Source: JAGVPT01 sp964439265
Lineage (GTDB): Bacteria > Bacteroidota > Ignavibacteria > UBA10030 > UBA8401
Direction of reading: 5' to 3'
Length of the DNA: 64,000 nucleotides
Assembly: GCA_964439265.1 (NCBI GenBank)
Contig: CAYTOA010000004.1
Coordinates: 1-64,000, forward strand
Below, one piece after another: positions 44,528-53,789 of this stretch. Under the pieces are notes generated by a model, which made no database searches, was not told the DNA's origin, and was given only the letters and a program-made list of their open reading frames with translations. A program made the position numbers and the translations under genes. Each line of letters begins with the position of its first letter. The first letter of the stretch is position 1.

Positions 44528-44983
44528 ATGGCGCTGGTTGAGGACATTTCTAATTTGGCTGCATCGCTACTCCCATCAATCGACGGCTATCTTGTCGACG
44601 TCACCATCCGTGGCGAGCGGGGAGGGTCGATTGTCGAGGTGTTCGTGGATACCGATCGAGGAATTACAGCCGACGAGTGCGCTAAGGTAAATCGACATAT
44701 TTCGTCGGGAATCGAGGAACAGAACTTGATTCCGGGAAGGTATCGGCTGGAGGTCTCCTCGCCGGGCCTCGAGCGGCCGCTCAAGCTGCTGAGGCAATAC
44801 AAAAAGAATATAGGCCGCCAGGTCAAAATCATCTCTTCGTTGGGTGGTCAGCCAACGGCGGCTGAAGGAACTTTGCAAGCGGTAAGCGAAACGACCGTAA
44901 CCCTGGCGACCAAAGAGAAACAGGAAAAGTCCTTTGCGCTGGACGAGATTCAGGAAGCATACGTGCTTCCGCAATTCAAATAG
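44528..44983 (+). CDS. rimP: Ribosome maturation factor RimP
   Basis: 151 residues from ATG 44528; TTG 44507 would lie in the terminator T-run, so I do not use it. Assists late 30S subunit assembly. Two domains: an alpha/beta N domain with the conserved DVTIRGERGGSIVEVFVDTD, SSPGLERPL at the domain boundary (about 85-93), and an SH3-like C domain. First gene of the conserved nusA-infB-rbfA cluster. Confidence 0.92.
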   Translation: MALVEDISNLAASLLPSIDGYLVDVTIRGERGGSIVEVFVDTDRGITADECAKVNRHISSGIEEQNLIPGRYRLEVSSPGLERPLKLLRQYKKNIGRQVKIISSLGGQPTAAEGTLQAVSETTVTLATKEKQEKSFALDEIQEAYVLPQFK

Positions 44984-45026
44984 AGAACTGTTCAGATGAA
45001 CTACAATTTTTATTTTGGAGGCTTCA

Positions 45027-46394
45027 ATGAATTATGAGATTGTCGAATCATTTTCTTCACTTGTTCGGGAGAAATCTATCGACAAAGATATTCTTGTCGG
45101 AATTGTGGAAGATATTTTTGGGATGATGGTGCGGAAGAAATACGGACAGGAAGCCAAGTTTGACGTCGTTGTCAACATGGAGAAGGGAGACATCGAAATT
45201 TACCTCGAGAAGGAAATTATCGAGACCGTTGTCGACCCCGTCACTCAGATCGACGTCGAAACAGCGAGGAAGAAATCCGGCGAACAGCTGGACGTCGGCG
45301 AGGTGTATGTTGAGATCATCAACCTTGCCGATTTTGGCAGAAGGCTGATCATTACGGCGAAACAAAACCTCAACCAACGAATCAAAGAGCTTGAAAAGGA
45401 ATTAATCTACAACGAGTACAGCAATTCGATCGGCGAAATACTCGTCGGCGAGGTCTACCAGATCCGGAAGAACGAAATTCTTGTCATGCACAACAAGAAC
45501 GAGGTGGTCTTGCCGAAAAGTGAGCAGATTCAGAAGGAACGGTATAAGAAGGGGGATACGATCCGGGCCGTCATCAAAGAAGTGCGGAAGAATTCAGGCA
45601 ACCCGACCGTGATTGTGTCGCGTGCCGATACGAAATTCCTGGCTCGTCTTTTTGAGATCGAAATTCCTGAGATCTACGACGGTATCATTGAGATCAAGGA
45701 TATCGCCCGTGAACCGGGCGACCGCGCAAAGGTCGCCGTTGAATCGCATGACGACCGCATCGACGCCGTCGGCGCCTGTGTCGGCATGAAGGGCGTACGG
45801 ATTCACGCGATCGTCCGTGAACTCAATAACGAGAATATCGACGTCATCAACTACAGCGAAGAGCCTCTCGTGATGATCACGCGGGCACTCGCTCCCGCGA
45901 AATTGAAGAAAATCGACCTCGACCTTGAAGCAAAGAAGGCGACGATCCTCGTCGCGGACGATCAGGTCTCGCTCGCAATCGGGAAGGGAGGACAAAACAT
46001 CCGCCTCGCCGGTAAGCTTTCCGGTTTTGACTTGCAGCTCGTAAAAGAAGGCGCAGAATACGACATCGAACTTATTGAGTTCCGCGATGAGATCGGGAAG
46101 GAGATTTATGACAAGTTCATCGAGAACGGCTACGACACCGCGCAGCAGGTGATGGAGGCAGACGTCGAAGACCTGGTCACAGAGTTGGGCCTGGAAGAAG
46201 AAAAGGTCAAAGAAATCGTCGCGCTCATCAAGAAAGAATTCGAAGAGGCCGAAGTCGACGAAGAGGAAGAGGAGGAGGGGAACAAGAAACCCGTTGCCGA
46301 AAAAGCTCCGGCCGAAACTACCGATCAAAAGGAAGAGGCTGTTGCGAACGCCGCCTCCGATGCGCCTAAAGAAGAAAAAGCTGAAACACCGTAA
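45027..46394 (+). CDS. nusA: Transcription termination/antitermination factor NusA
   Basis: 455 residues from ATG 45027 with GGAGG 6 nt upstream. N-terminal polymerase-binding domain, S1 domain (about 135-200), KH1 (CVGMKGVRIHAI) and KH2 (AIGKGGQNIRLAGKLSG) RNA-binding domains, then a single helix-hairpin-helix-like acidic domain with DLVTELGLEEEKVKEI, and a Glu-rich disordered tail ending near EEKAETP. It modulates pausing and termination, and would itself act on the hairpin before rimP. Order rimP-nusA-infB is conserved in bacteria. Confidence 0.95.
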   Translation: MNYEIVESFSSLVREKSIDKDILVGIVEDIFGMMVRKKYGQEAKFDVVVNMEKGDIEIYLEKEIIETVVDPVTQIDVETARKKSGEQLDVGEVYVEIINLADFGRRLIITAKQNLNQRIKELEKELIYNEYSNSIGEILVGEVYQIRKNEILVMHNKNEVVLPKSEQIQKERYKKGDTIRAVIKEVRKNSGNPTVIVSRADTKFLARLFEIEIPEIYDGIIEIKDIAREPGDRAKVAVESHDDRIDAVGACVGMKGVRIHAIVRELNNENIDVINYSEEPLVMITRALAPAKLKKIDLDLEAKKATILVADDQVSLAIGKGGQNIRLAGKLSGFDLQLVKEGAEYDIELIEFRDEIGKEIYDKFIENGYDTAQQVMEADVEDLVTELGLEEEKVKEIVALIKKEFEEAEVDEEEEEEGNKKPVAEKAPAETTDQKEEAVANAASDAPKEEKAETP

Positions 46395-46459
46395 CTCTTA
46401 GGAAGTGGGATGCTGTATTCACTCAATGTTCTAGTTTCCTTTTCACTTAAGGAATTCGA

Positions 46460-49168
46460 ATGACGGAAGCAACCGAAAAGAAAGTTAAGATCTTCAATCT
46501 CGCGAAAGACCTGAACCTCGCGAGCGGCACTATTATTGAGTTTCTCAGCAAGAAGGGATACACGATCAAGGGGCCAATGTCTATCGTCGAAATCGATATG
46601 ATGAAAGACATTATGTCCCACTTTAAGAAGGACAAGGATGTCGCAGAGCGCCATCAGAAGAAGATCGCGGAGATCAAAGAAACAAAACGGAAAACCGCTG
46701 AGAAGAAAAAAGAGACTGAAGAGGAAATACTAAAAGAAGCTTCAAGAAAGAAGGCCGGAGAGGAAGCGGTAGAGACTGCACCGCCAGCGGCGCAAGGCGC
46801 AGAAGAACCTCCTGAGATGCAAAAGGTGGAACCGGTGGTCTCCGTGCCCGTTGCGGCAGAAAGCGCATTCGCTCCTCCAAAAGAAGAGCCTCCGATTGTT
46901 CCCCTCGAAAAGCCCATCCCTGAAAAGGTGAAAAGCGACGCCACCTCGGCAGCCGAGGCGCTGAAAGAAGAACAAAACGCGAAAAAGAAAAAGGGAGAAA
47001 AGGTCTATCGGTCTCCGCTGGATCAGCTGAGCGCACGACGTCGCGGCCTCACGATCATGGGTAAAATGGATCTGAAAGAAACTCCGGAACCTGCTGAAAA
47101 AGAGGCGCGACCGGGTGGAACCGCCGCGGAGACGGAAGAACAGCGCAAGCGGAAAAAGAAAAAGAAAAAAGTCAAAGACGAAAAAGTCAAAGAAGTCACT
47201 GAATCCGACGTTGAAGATCTTTCCAAGAAGAAGAAGAAGAAGAAGAAACTTCGGACTCACGAAATCGACGATACCCAGGTGAACGAAGCGATCAAGCGCA
47301 CCCTGGCGGGAATGGATGAGTCGGTCGTCAGCCTGCGCGCTGTTAACAGGAAGAAGAGGAAACGTGAACGGGAAGAAGAACAGGCTCGCATGCTCGAAGA
47401 AGCGGAGGGAGAGGAAGGAAAGCTTCGCGTTACCGAGTATGTTACTGTCGGCGAACTTGCTACACTGATGAATGTTCCGGTCGCTGACGTCATTGCAAAA
47501 TGCATCGGCTTGGGATTAATGGTCTCCATCAATCAACGGCTGGACAAGGACAATATTATGCTTGTTGCCGATGAGTTTGACCTCCAGGTTGAATTCCATG
47601 AGGAATTTACTGTCGATGTCCTCGAAGACAAACCGGACGCCCCCGAAACATTGAAGCCCCGTTCGCCGGTCGTGACGATCATGGGACACGTTGACCATGG
47701 AAAAACGTCATTGCTGGACTACATCCGGCGCACAAATGTCGTAGCCGGTGAAGCCGGCGGCATCACACAGCACATCGGGGCGTACGAGGTGAGCCTGGAT
47801 TCGGGAAAGAAAATAACGTTTCTTGATACTCCGGGCCACGAAGCCTTCACAGCAATGCGCGCACGAGGCGCCCAGTTGACGGACATCGTCGTCCTTGTGG
47901 TTGCCGCTGAAGACAGCGTCATGCCGCAAACTCTCGAGGCTATTAGTCACGCACGCGCAGCGAATGTGCCTATTATTATCGCTATCAACAAAATCGACAA
48001 GCCCGAAGCCAACCCCGACCGCATTCGTCAACAGCTTGCCGACAAAGGTATTCTCGTCGAAGAATGGGGAGGGAAATATCAGTGCGTTGAGGTTTCGGCG
48101 AAGAAAGGTCTGAACGTTGAGCTGTTGTTGGAGAAGATTCTCCTCGAAGCCGAGGTTCTGGACTTGAAGGCAAATCCGAACCGCACAGCCCGGGGCGCGG
48201 TCGTCGAAGCCCAGATCGACAAGGGTAAAGGAATACTTGCTACGATTCTGGTTCAGAAAGGAACGCTCCGGATCGGTGATCCGTTTGTTGGCGGCATTTA
48301 CAGTGGAAAGGTCAAGGCCATGTTCGATGAACGGGGAAGGCGAACCGAAGTTGCAGGGCCGTCCGCTCCAGTTCAGCTGCTCGGATTCGACGGCATTCCG
48401 CAGGCAGGCGATCAATTTATCGCGGTCGATTCCGACCGCATAGCGCGCGAAATCAGTCTCAAGCGCCAGCAGCTAAAGCGCGAGCAGGATTTCAGGCAGA
48501 TCCATTTTGTGACGCTTGACGAGATATCGGAACAAATCCAGGCAGGCCATCAGGTCCAGGAACTCTCGATCGTCGTCAAGGGAGATGTTGACGGATCCGT
48601 CGAAGCGCTGGCAGATTCGCTCATGAAACTTTCGACTGCGGAGGTAAAGATTCGGGTTATCCACAAGGGAGTCGGAGCGATTTCAGAATCCGATGTTCTG
48701 CTCTCGGCTGCGTCCAACGCAGTCATCATCGGATTTCACGTCAGGCCGAATTTGAATGCGCGCCGCCTGGCGGAGCAGGAAAAAGTCGACATACGGCTCT
48801 ACAACATCATCTACGACGCGATCAACGAAGTGCGCAACGCACTCGAAGGCCTGCTTGCTCCAACACTCTCCGAGGAAGTGACTGCAACGGTAGAAGTGCG
48901 CGAGACGTTCAAGGTCCCCAAAATAGGAACGATCGCCGGGTGCTACGTCACAGACGGAAAAATCGCCCGAAACAACAAAGTGCGGCTGCTTCGTGACGGG
49001 ATCTCGATTTTCGACGGAACGTTCGCATCGTTAAAGCGTTTCAAGGATGACGTGCGAGAAGTTGAGCAGGGATTTGAATGCGGCATCGGATTGGAGAACT
49101 TCAACGACATTAAAGTCGGCGACATTATTGAAGCCTACAAGGTGATCGAAACGAAGCGGAAACTCTAA
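46460..49168 (+). CDS. infB: Translation initiation factor IF-2
   Basis: 902 residues. A short N-terminal helical domain, then ~280 residues of low-complexity Lys/Glu/Ala sequence (about 60-310) including eight Lys in a row. The GTPase follows with G1 GHVDHGKTS (about 408), G3 DTPGHEAF and G4 NKID, then the EF-Tu-like beta domain II, domain III and the fMet-tRNA-binding C2 domain at the end. Places initiator tRNA on the 30S subunit and promotes 50S joining. Confidence 0.96.
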   Translation: MTEATEKKVKIFNLAKDLNLASGTIIEFLSKKGYTIKGPMSIVEIDMMKDIMSHFKKDKDVAERHQKKIAEIKETKRKTAEKKKETEEEILKEASRKKAGEEAVETAPPAAQGAEEPPEMQKVEPVVSVPVAAESAFAPPKEEPPIVPLEKPIPEKVKSDATSAAEALKEEQNAKKKKGEKVYRSPLDQLSARRRGLTIMGKMDLKETPEPAEKEARPGGTAAETEEQRKRKKKKKKVKDEKVKEVTESDVEDLSKKKKKKKKLRTHEIDDTQVNEAIKRTLAGMDESVVSLRAVNRKKRKREREEEQARMLEEAEGEEGKLRVTEYVTVGELATLMNVPVADVIAKCIGLGLMVSINQRLDKDNIMLVADEFDLQVEFHEEFTVDVLEDKPDAPETLKPRSPVVTIMGHVDHGKTSLLDYIRRTNVVAGEAGGITQHIGAYEVSLDSGKKITFLDTPGHEAFTAMRARGAQLTDIVVLVVAAEDSVMPQTLEAISHARAANVPIIIAINKIDKPEANPDRIRQQLADKGILVEEWGGKYQCVEVSAKKGLNVELLLEKILLEAEVLDLKANPNRTARGAVVEAQIDKGKGILATILVQKGTLRIGDPFVGGIYSGKVKAMFDERGRRTEVAGPSAPVQLLGFDGIPQAGDQFIAVDSDRIAREISLKRQQLKREQDFRQIHFVTLDEISEQIQAGHQVQELSIVVKGDVDGSVEALADSLMKLSTAEVKIRVIHKGVGAISESDVLLSAASNAVIIGFHVRPNLNARRLAEQEKVDIRLYNIIYDAINEVRNALEGLLAPTLSEEVTATVEVRETFKVPKIGTIAGCYVTDGKIARNNKVRLLRDGISIFDGTFASLKRFKDDVREVEQGFECGIGLENFNDIKVGDIIEAYKVIETKRKL
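47225..47245 (+). repeat. (AAG)7 trinucleotide tract in infB
   Basis: Seven in-frame AAG codons, followed by AAA, encode part of a run of eight Lys in the disordered linker of IF-2. Being a multiple of three, slippage changes the number of Lys but not the frame. Confidence 0.9.
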
Positions 49169-49215
49169 ACCGATTCACGGTAGTTTGTTTTTTCTTTTGC
49201 ACAAGGTTTATTACA

Positions 49216-49572
49216 ATGTCAGTACGGACAGAAAGAGTCGCCTCGCTCATCAGACATGAGCTTGGAACAATTATCAGCCGCGAGTACAGCGGAGGAGAAT
49301 TAGGTTTCAGCACGGTAACAGAGGTCAGGGTAACGCCCGACCTTAAACTCGCCAAGATCTATGTGAGTATTCTTGGCGCCCCTCCGGTGAGGGAAAAAAC
49401 CTTGGCACGCCTCGAGAGCGAAAAATCGCACATCCGAGGGCTGCTTGCCTCGCAGGTCAGCATGAAGTTCATACCGGCGCTTCAGTTCTATCATGACAAC
49501 ACTATGGACCGGGTGGAAGCGCTGGAGAATTTGATCAAAAAGATCCATGAAAATGACGATAAGCCTGAATGA
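49216..49572 (+). CDS. rbfA: Ribosome-binding factor A
   Basis: 118 residues, one KH-like domain. Binds the 30S subunit during 16S rRNA maturation. The start SVRTERVASLIRHELGTIIS and the segment LAKIYVSILG are typical, as is HDNTMDRVEALENLI at the end (usually D-x-S...i..li). It overlaps truB by 26 nt. Confidence 0.93.
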   Translation: MSVRTERVASLIRHELGTIISREYSGGELGFSTVTEVRVTPDLKLAKIYVSILGAPPVREKTLARLESEKSHIRGLLASQVSMKFIPALQFYHDNTMDRVEALENLIKKIHENDDKPE

Positions 49573-50287
49573 GCCGGTCACGATGACATCGAATGTCCGA
49601 GCGCTTGATTTTGAAAGTGGCGAGGTTCTCCTTGTCGACAAACCGTTGAATTGGACATCGTTCGACGTCGTGCACCGCGTGAGGGATCTCTTTCACGTAA
49701 AGAAAGTGGGACATGCCGGAACGCTCGACCCGCTGGCAACGGGCTTGCTCATTCTCTGCACAGGGAAGAAGACCAAGGAGATCGATACCTATACTGGTCA
49801 GGAAAAGGAGTACGAAGGAATTATGCAGCTAGGCGCCACAACCGCAAGCTTCGATTCTGAGACTCCAGAGCAGGATCAAAAGGACTATCTACGGGTCGAC
49901 GAGGAACATGTGCTCACCGTTTTTTCCAGTTTCGTGGGAAGGCAGTTCCAGATTCCACCGATGTATTCCGCGGTAAAATACGGCGGCAAACCGCTGTATA
50001 AATACGCCCGAAAGGGGCGCTCGCTGGTGCGGCAGCCGAGAGAAATCAGCATTTCCGAATTTACATTGATAAAGATGGAACTGCCGCTTCTGCATTTCCG
50101 CGTGATCTGTTCGAAAGGGACGTACATCCGCTCGATCGTCGATGAATGCGGAAAAAAATTGCTGTGCGGCGCTTATTTGAAGCAACTCCGGCGTACCCGC
50201 ATCGGCACGCTGTCGCTGCAGCAGGCGCTGCATATCGAAGATTTGTACTCTCTCAGAGACCGTTGCACTTCGATGAGCGCTGTCTAG
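49547..50287 (+). CDS. truB: tRNA pseudouridine-55 synthase
   Basis: 246 residues. Makes pseudouridine at position 55 of the T loop of tRNAs. Starts LLVDKPLNWTSFDVV and has the catalytic Asp in GHAGTLDPLATGLL; the KYGGKPLYKYAR and CSKGTYIRSIVDECG segments are also present. The start is uncertain: ATG 49547, 49553 and 49583 are in frame, and residues before about 25 are not conserved. It lacks a PUA domain at the C-terminus. Confidence 0.94.
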   Translation: MKMTISLNEPVTMTSNVRALDFESGEVLLVDKPLNWTSFDVVHRVRDLFHVKKVGHAGTLDPLATGLLILCTGKKTKEIDTYTGQEKEYEGIMQLGATTASFDSETPEQDQKDYLRVDEEHVLTVFSSFVGRQFQIPPMYSAVKYGGKPLYKYARKGRSLVRQPREISISEFTLIKMELPLLHFRVICSKGTYIRSIVDECGKKLLCGAYLKQLRRTRIGTLSLQQALHIEDLYSLRDRCTSMSAV

Positions 50288-50291
50288 TATC

Positions 50292-51254
50292 ATGAAAATT
50301 GTTCAATCGGCTTCGGAACTCACGCGCAATAAAGATTCCGTTATTTCGATCGGAACCTTTGACGGCGTTCACCTCGCTCACCAGAAGATTATTCGCGAGG
50401 TGATCCTGAGAGCGAAAGAACGCAACGGACAAAGCGTTATTGTCACCTTCGATCCGCATCCAAAGGAAGTTGTTGGGAATAAGAAGATCGATAACGATTC
50501 GGACCATCTGAACCAGATCGGCCTGCTGACGACCCACAAGGAAAAGATTGAGTTGTTGTCGAGTTTGGGAGTCGATCTGACATTTGTAGTTCCTTTCACG
50601 TATGAGTTTTCGCGAAAACCCTTCCGCGAGTTTTACATAGACTATATCGTGAACGGCATCGGCGTGAGCGAGGTCATCGAAGGATACGACCACGGATTCG
50701 GGAGAGACAGGGAAGCCGGACTGGCTCAACTGCTCGCCTTAGGTCGTGAGTTCGGCTTTTCAGTAGTTGCCGAAAAGCAATTCTTCGCGGACGGCGAACT
50801 TGTCAGCAGTTCGCGTATACGTGCGCTCCTGCGGGAAGGGGATGTTGTCAAAGCGAACGGTCTGCTCGGAAGGCGTTTCAGTTTTTCAGGCGCAGTGATC
50901 GCGGGAGACGGCCGCGGCAAGACGCTCGGATTTCCAACGGCGAACATTGCCGTGAACGACAAGCGGAAGATTCTCCCCGGAAACGGAGTGTACGCGGTGA
51001 AGGTGTTTGTTGACGGCGCGCCGCATACTGGACTCATGAGCATCGGCGTTCTGCCGACATTCTACGATCATCATGCACCAGTGTGCGAAGTGTATCTCTA
51101 TGATTTCGACGATGATATTTATGGACGGTCCGTCACCGTAGAGTGTATCCAGAGGATTCGCGGGGAGAAGAAATTCGGATCGGCGGAAGAACTGGTCAAA
51201 GAAATGAATAATGATAAACGGATAGGCAAAAATATTTTTGAGAATGTTCAATAG
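50292..51254 (+). CDS. ribF: Bifunctional riboflavin kinase/FAD synthetase
   Basis: 320 residues. The N-terminal FMN adenylyltransferase has IGTFDGVHLAHQ and the segment SSSRIRALLREG; the C-terminal riboflavin kinase begins near 195 with AVIAGDGRGKTLGFPTANI. Converts riboflavin to FMN and then FAD, needed for NadB and GlcD in the same window. It follows truB by 4 nt. Confidence 0.94.
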   Translation: MKIVQSASELTRNKDSVISIGTFDGVHLAHQKIIREVILRAKERNGQSVIVTFDPHPKEVVGNKKIDNDSDHLNQIGLLTTHKEKIELLSSLGVDLTFVVPFTYEFSRKPFREFYIDYIVNGIGVSEVIEGYDHGFGRDREAGLAQLLALGREFGFSVVAEKQFFADGELVSSSRIRALLREGDVVKANGLLGRRFSFSGAVIAGDGRGKTLGFPTANIAVNDKRKILPGNGVYAVKVFVDGAPHTGLMSIGVLPTFYDHHAPVCEVYLYDFDDDIYGRSVTVECIQRIRGEKKFGSAEELVKEMNNDKRIGKNIFENVQ

Positions 51255-51285
51255 TATACCACACAATTATTTCTAAGGAGTGTTC

Positions 51286-51555
51286 ATGTCAATTTCAAAA
51301 GCTCAAAAAGCAGACTTCATCAAGAAATACGGCAAATCTGCGACGGATTCCGGGACTCCGGAAGTCCAAATCGCCATTCTTACGGCGAACATCAACGCGC
51401 TTTCGTCGCACTTTGATACACACAAAAAGGACAATCACTCACGGGTCGGCCTGCTGCGGATGGTGGGAAAACGCCGCCGCCTTCTCGACTATCTGATGGA
51501 AAAAAATATCGACCGTTACCGCAAGATCATCCAGGAACTGGAAATCCGGAAGTAA
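51286..51555 (+). CDS. rpsO: 30S ribosomal protein S15
   Basis: 89 residues from ATG 51286 (AAGGAG at 51275-51280), the exact length of the family. Typical segments are DSGTPEVQIAILTANI, HFDTHKKDNHSRVGLLRMVGKRRRLLDYL at full match. Binds the central domain of 16S rRNA. The rpsO-pnp pair is conserved in many bacteria. Confidence 0.97.
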   Translation: MSISKAQKADFIKKYGKSATDSGTPEVQIAILTANINALSSHFDTHKKDNHSRVGLLRMVGKRRRLLDYLMEKNIDRYRKIIQELEIRK

Positions 51556-51624
51556 CGCGTAAGTGCAGGAGACGCGCTGAACTAATTCAGCAGTCAATCG
51601 ATTCAAATAAGGCGAAGAACAGTC

Positions 51625-53736
51625 ATGGTAGTCAAAAAAGAAATTCAAATAGGAAACAAAACGCTGTCGCTCGAAACCGGCAGGTTTGCAAAACAGGCGG
51701 ACGGAGCCGTGATGGCACGGTATGCCGATACAATGGTCCTCGCGACAGTGGTTGCACATAAAGAATCCGAGGATGATCTGGACTATTTTCCCCTTCAAGT
51801 AGAATACCGCGAAAAAATGTCCTCGGCGGGAAAAATTCCGGGTGGGTTTTTGAAACGTGAGGGAAGACCCTCCGATAAAGAGATTCTCTCGGCGCGTCTT
51901 ATCGATCGGCCGATCCGGCCGATGTTTCCCGAAGGCTACCATAACGAAACGCAAATTATCGTAAACGTCTTCTCATCGGACCAGCAAAACGATGCCGACG
52001 TGCTCGGCGCCTGCGCGGCCTCCGCCGCGCTGATGATCTCGGATTCGCCGTTTGACGGCCCCATTGCAGAAGTGCGGATCGGGCGCGTCAACGGAGAATT
52101 GCTGATCAACCCGACCTTCGACGAACTCGAAGCAAGCGACATGGACGTTACGGTTGCGGGTACTGACGATTCGATCGTCATGGTTGAAGGAGAATCGCGC
52201 GAAATCAGTGAATCCGACATCCTCGCGGCCCTCAAGTTTGCCCATGAGTCGATAAAGAAAATTTGCGCTCTGCAAAGAGAACTTGCGGCTGAGATCAAAA
52301 TGCAGAAGCGGCCCGTCGTGCTTTCTGAAATCAACCCGGATTTGCTGGCCGCCGTCAAAACAATTGCGGCGGAAAAGATACGCACGACCGTAAACACCGT
52401 GCTAGCAAAAGATGACCGCTCGAAGGCAAACGCTGCCATCGCCGAAGAAGTTAAAACTGCTCTCAATGAGAAATTCCCGGAACAGGAGGATGCCATCAAG
52501 CAAATCCTTCACGACATAGAGAAAGTTGAGATGCGTGAAATGATTCTTGCGAAAAAGAAACGTCTTGATGGACGCGGGTTAGCAGATATCCGGCCTATCG
52601 CCATCGAGCTCGGGATTCTGCCCCGGGCGCACGGTTCAGCTCTCTTTACTCGCGGAGAGACGCAATCGCTGACGACCGTTACACTCGGTACGAAACTCGA
52701 CGAACAGATGGTCGACGGTTTGCTCCCGAAAACAACGCGACGATTCATGCTGCATTACAACTTTCCGCCGTTCAGCGTCGGCGAAACAGGAAGGCTTGCA
52801 ACAGGCAGGCGTGAAGTCGGACACGGCAACCTTGCCGAACGAGCGTTGAAGAACATCCTCCCTGATGGGAAGGATTTCCCTTACACAGTTCGTATCGTCT
52901 CCGATATCCTGGAATCGAACGGATCTTCGTCGATGGCGACAGTCTGTGCCGGATCGCTCGCCCTGTTTGACGGAGGAGTACCGTTGAAGAAATCGGTCGC
53001 CGGAATCGCGATGGGCTTGGTAAAGGAAGGGGACCGCGTCGCGATCCTGAGTGATATTCTGGGGAACGAAGATCATCTCGGCGATATGGATTTCAAGGTC
53101 GCGGGAACGAGGGACGGTATCACCGCCTTTCAGATGGATATCAAGATCAAAGGAATTTCTTTTGAAATCATCGAAAAGGCAGTTCAGCAGGCAAAGGACG
53201 GAAGGATCCACAAACTCGCGATCATGGACGCAGCGATCTCGGCACCTCGCGGAGATCTGAGCCAGTACGCGCCTCGGTTAACAACGCTTAAGATCCCCGT
53301 CGATATGATCGGAGCGGTCATCGGTCCCGGCGGCAAGAACATCAGGAACATCGTGGCTGAGTCCGGTGCAGAAGTCAATATCGAAGATGACGGAACTATC
53401 GTCATTGCCGCGACCTCAAAAGAAGCGAGTGAAAAAGCCCGCGCAATGATCGGACGCATTACAGAAGTGCCTGAAGTCGGCAAAACGTATAAAGCGACGG
53501 TGAAGAAGATCATGGATTTTGGCGCCTTCGTTGAGATCCTTCCCGGAAAAGAAGGCTTGGTCCACGTATCCCAGCTTGACGTAAAGAGAATCGAGAAGGT
53601 CGCCGATTTCGTCAAAGTAGGCGACGTCTTCGATGTAAAGCTTCTTGAGATAGACGACAAGGGACGGCTCAACCTTAGCCGGAAGGCGGTCATGCTCGCC
53701 GAAAAGAAAAAAGAAGAAGTTCCACAAAGCAATTGA
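51625..53736 (+). CDS. pnp: Polyribonucleotide nucleotidyltransferase
   Basis: 703 residues. Phosphorolytic 3'-5' RNA exonuclease. Two RNase PH domains (about 5-215 and 300-535) with a helical domain between, then a KH domain (DMIGAVIGPGGKNIRNI, about 560) and a C-terminal S1 domain (KIMDFGAFVEILPGKEGLVH, about 630). The second PH core contains FTRGETQSL and the DGGVPLK segment. rpsO is 69 nt upstream. Confidence 0.96.
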   Translation: MVVKKEIQIGNKTLSLETGRFAKQADGAVMARYADTMVLATVVAHKESEDDLDYFPLQVEYREKMSSAGKIPGGFLKREGRPSDKEILSARLIDRPIRPMFPEGYHNETQIIVNVFSSDQQNDADVLGACAASAALMISDSPFDGPIAEVRIGRVNGELLINPTFDELEASDMDVTVAGTDDSIVMVEGESREISESDILAALKFAHESIKKICALQRELAAEIKMQKRPVVLSEINPDLLAAVKTIAAEKIRTTVNTVLAKDDRSKANAAIAEEVKTALNEKFPEQEDAIKQILHDIEKVEMREMILAKKKRLDGRGLADIRPIAIELGILPRAHGSALFTRGETQSLTTVTLGTKLDEQMVDGLLPKTTRRFMLHYNFPPFSVGETGRLATGRREVGHGNLAERALKNILPDGKDFPYTVRIVSDILESNGSSSMATVCAGSLALFDGGVPLKKSVAGIAMGLVKEGDRVAILSDILGNEDHLGDMDFKVAGTRDGITAFQMDIKIKGISFEIIEKAVQQAKDGRIHKLAIMDAAISAPRGDLSQYAPRLTTLKIPVDMIGAVIGPGGKNIRNIVAESGAEVNIEDDGTIVIAATSKEASEKARAMIGRITEVPEVGKTYKATVKKIMDFGAFVEILPGKEGLVHVSQLDVKRIEKVADFVKVGDVFDVKLLEIDDKGRLNLSRKAVMLAEKKKEEVPQSN

Positions 53737-53789
53737 GCATCCGGTGGAACAAGTCAGCCCATTGGCGATAACCGGGACGGTCTCTTTGC

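Noticed and set aside
45594..46328. 244-residue minus-strand frame inside nusA, and similar Phe-rich frames antisense to infB (46654-47260)
   Set aside because: The Phe/Leu/Ser-rich translation is the mirror of Lys/Glu-rich codons; it is not a membrane protein.
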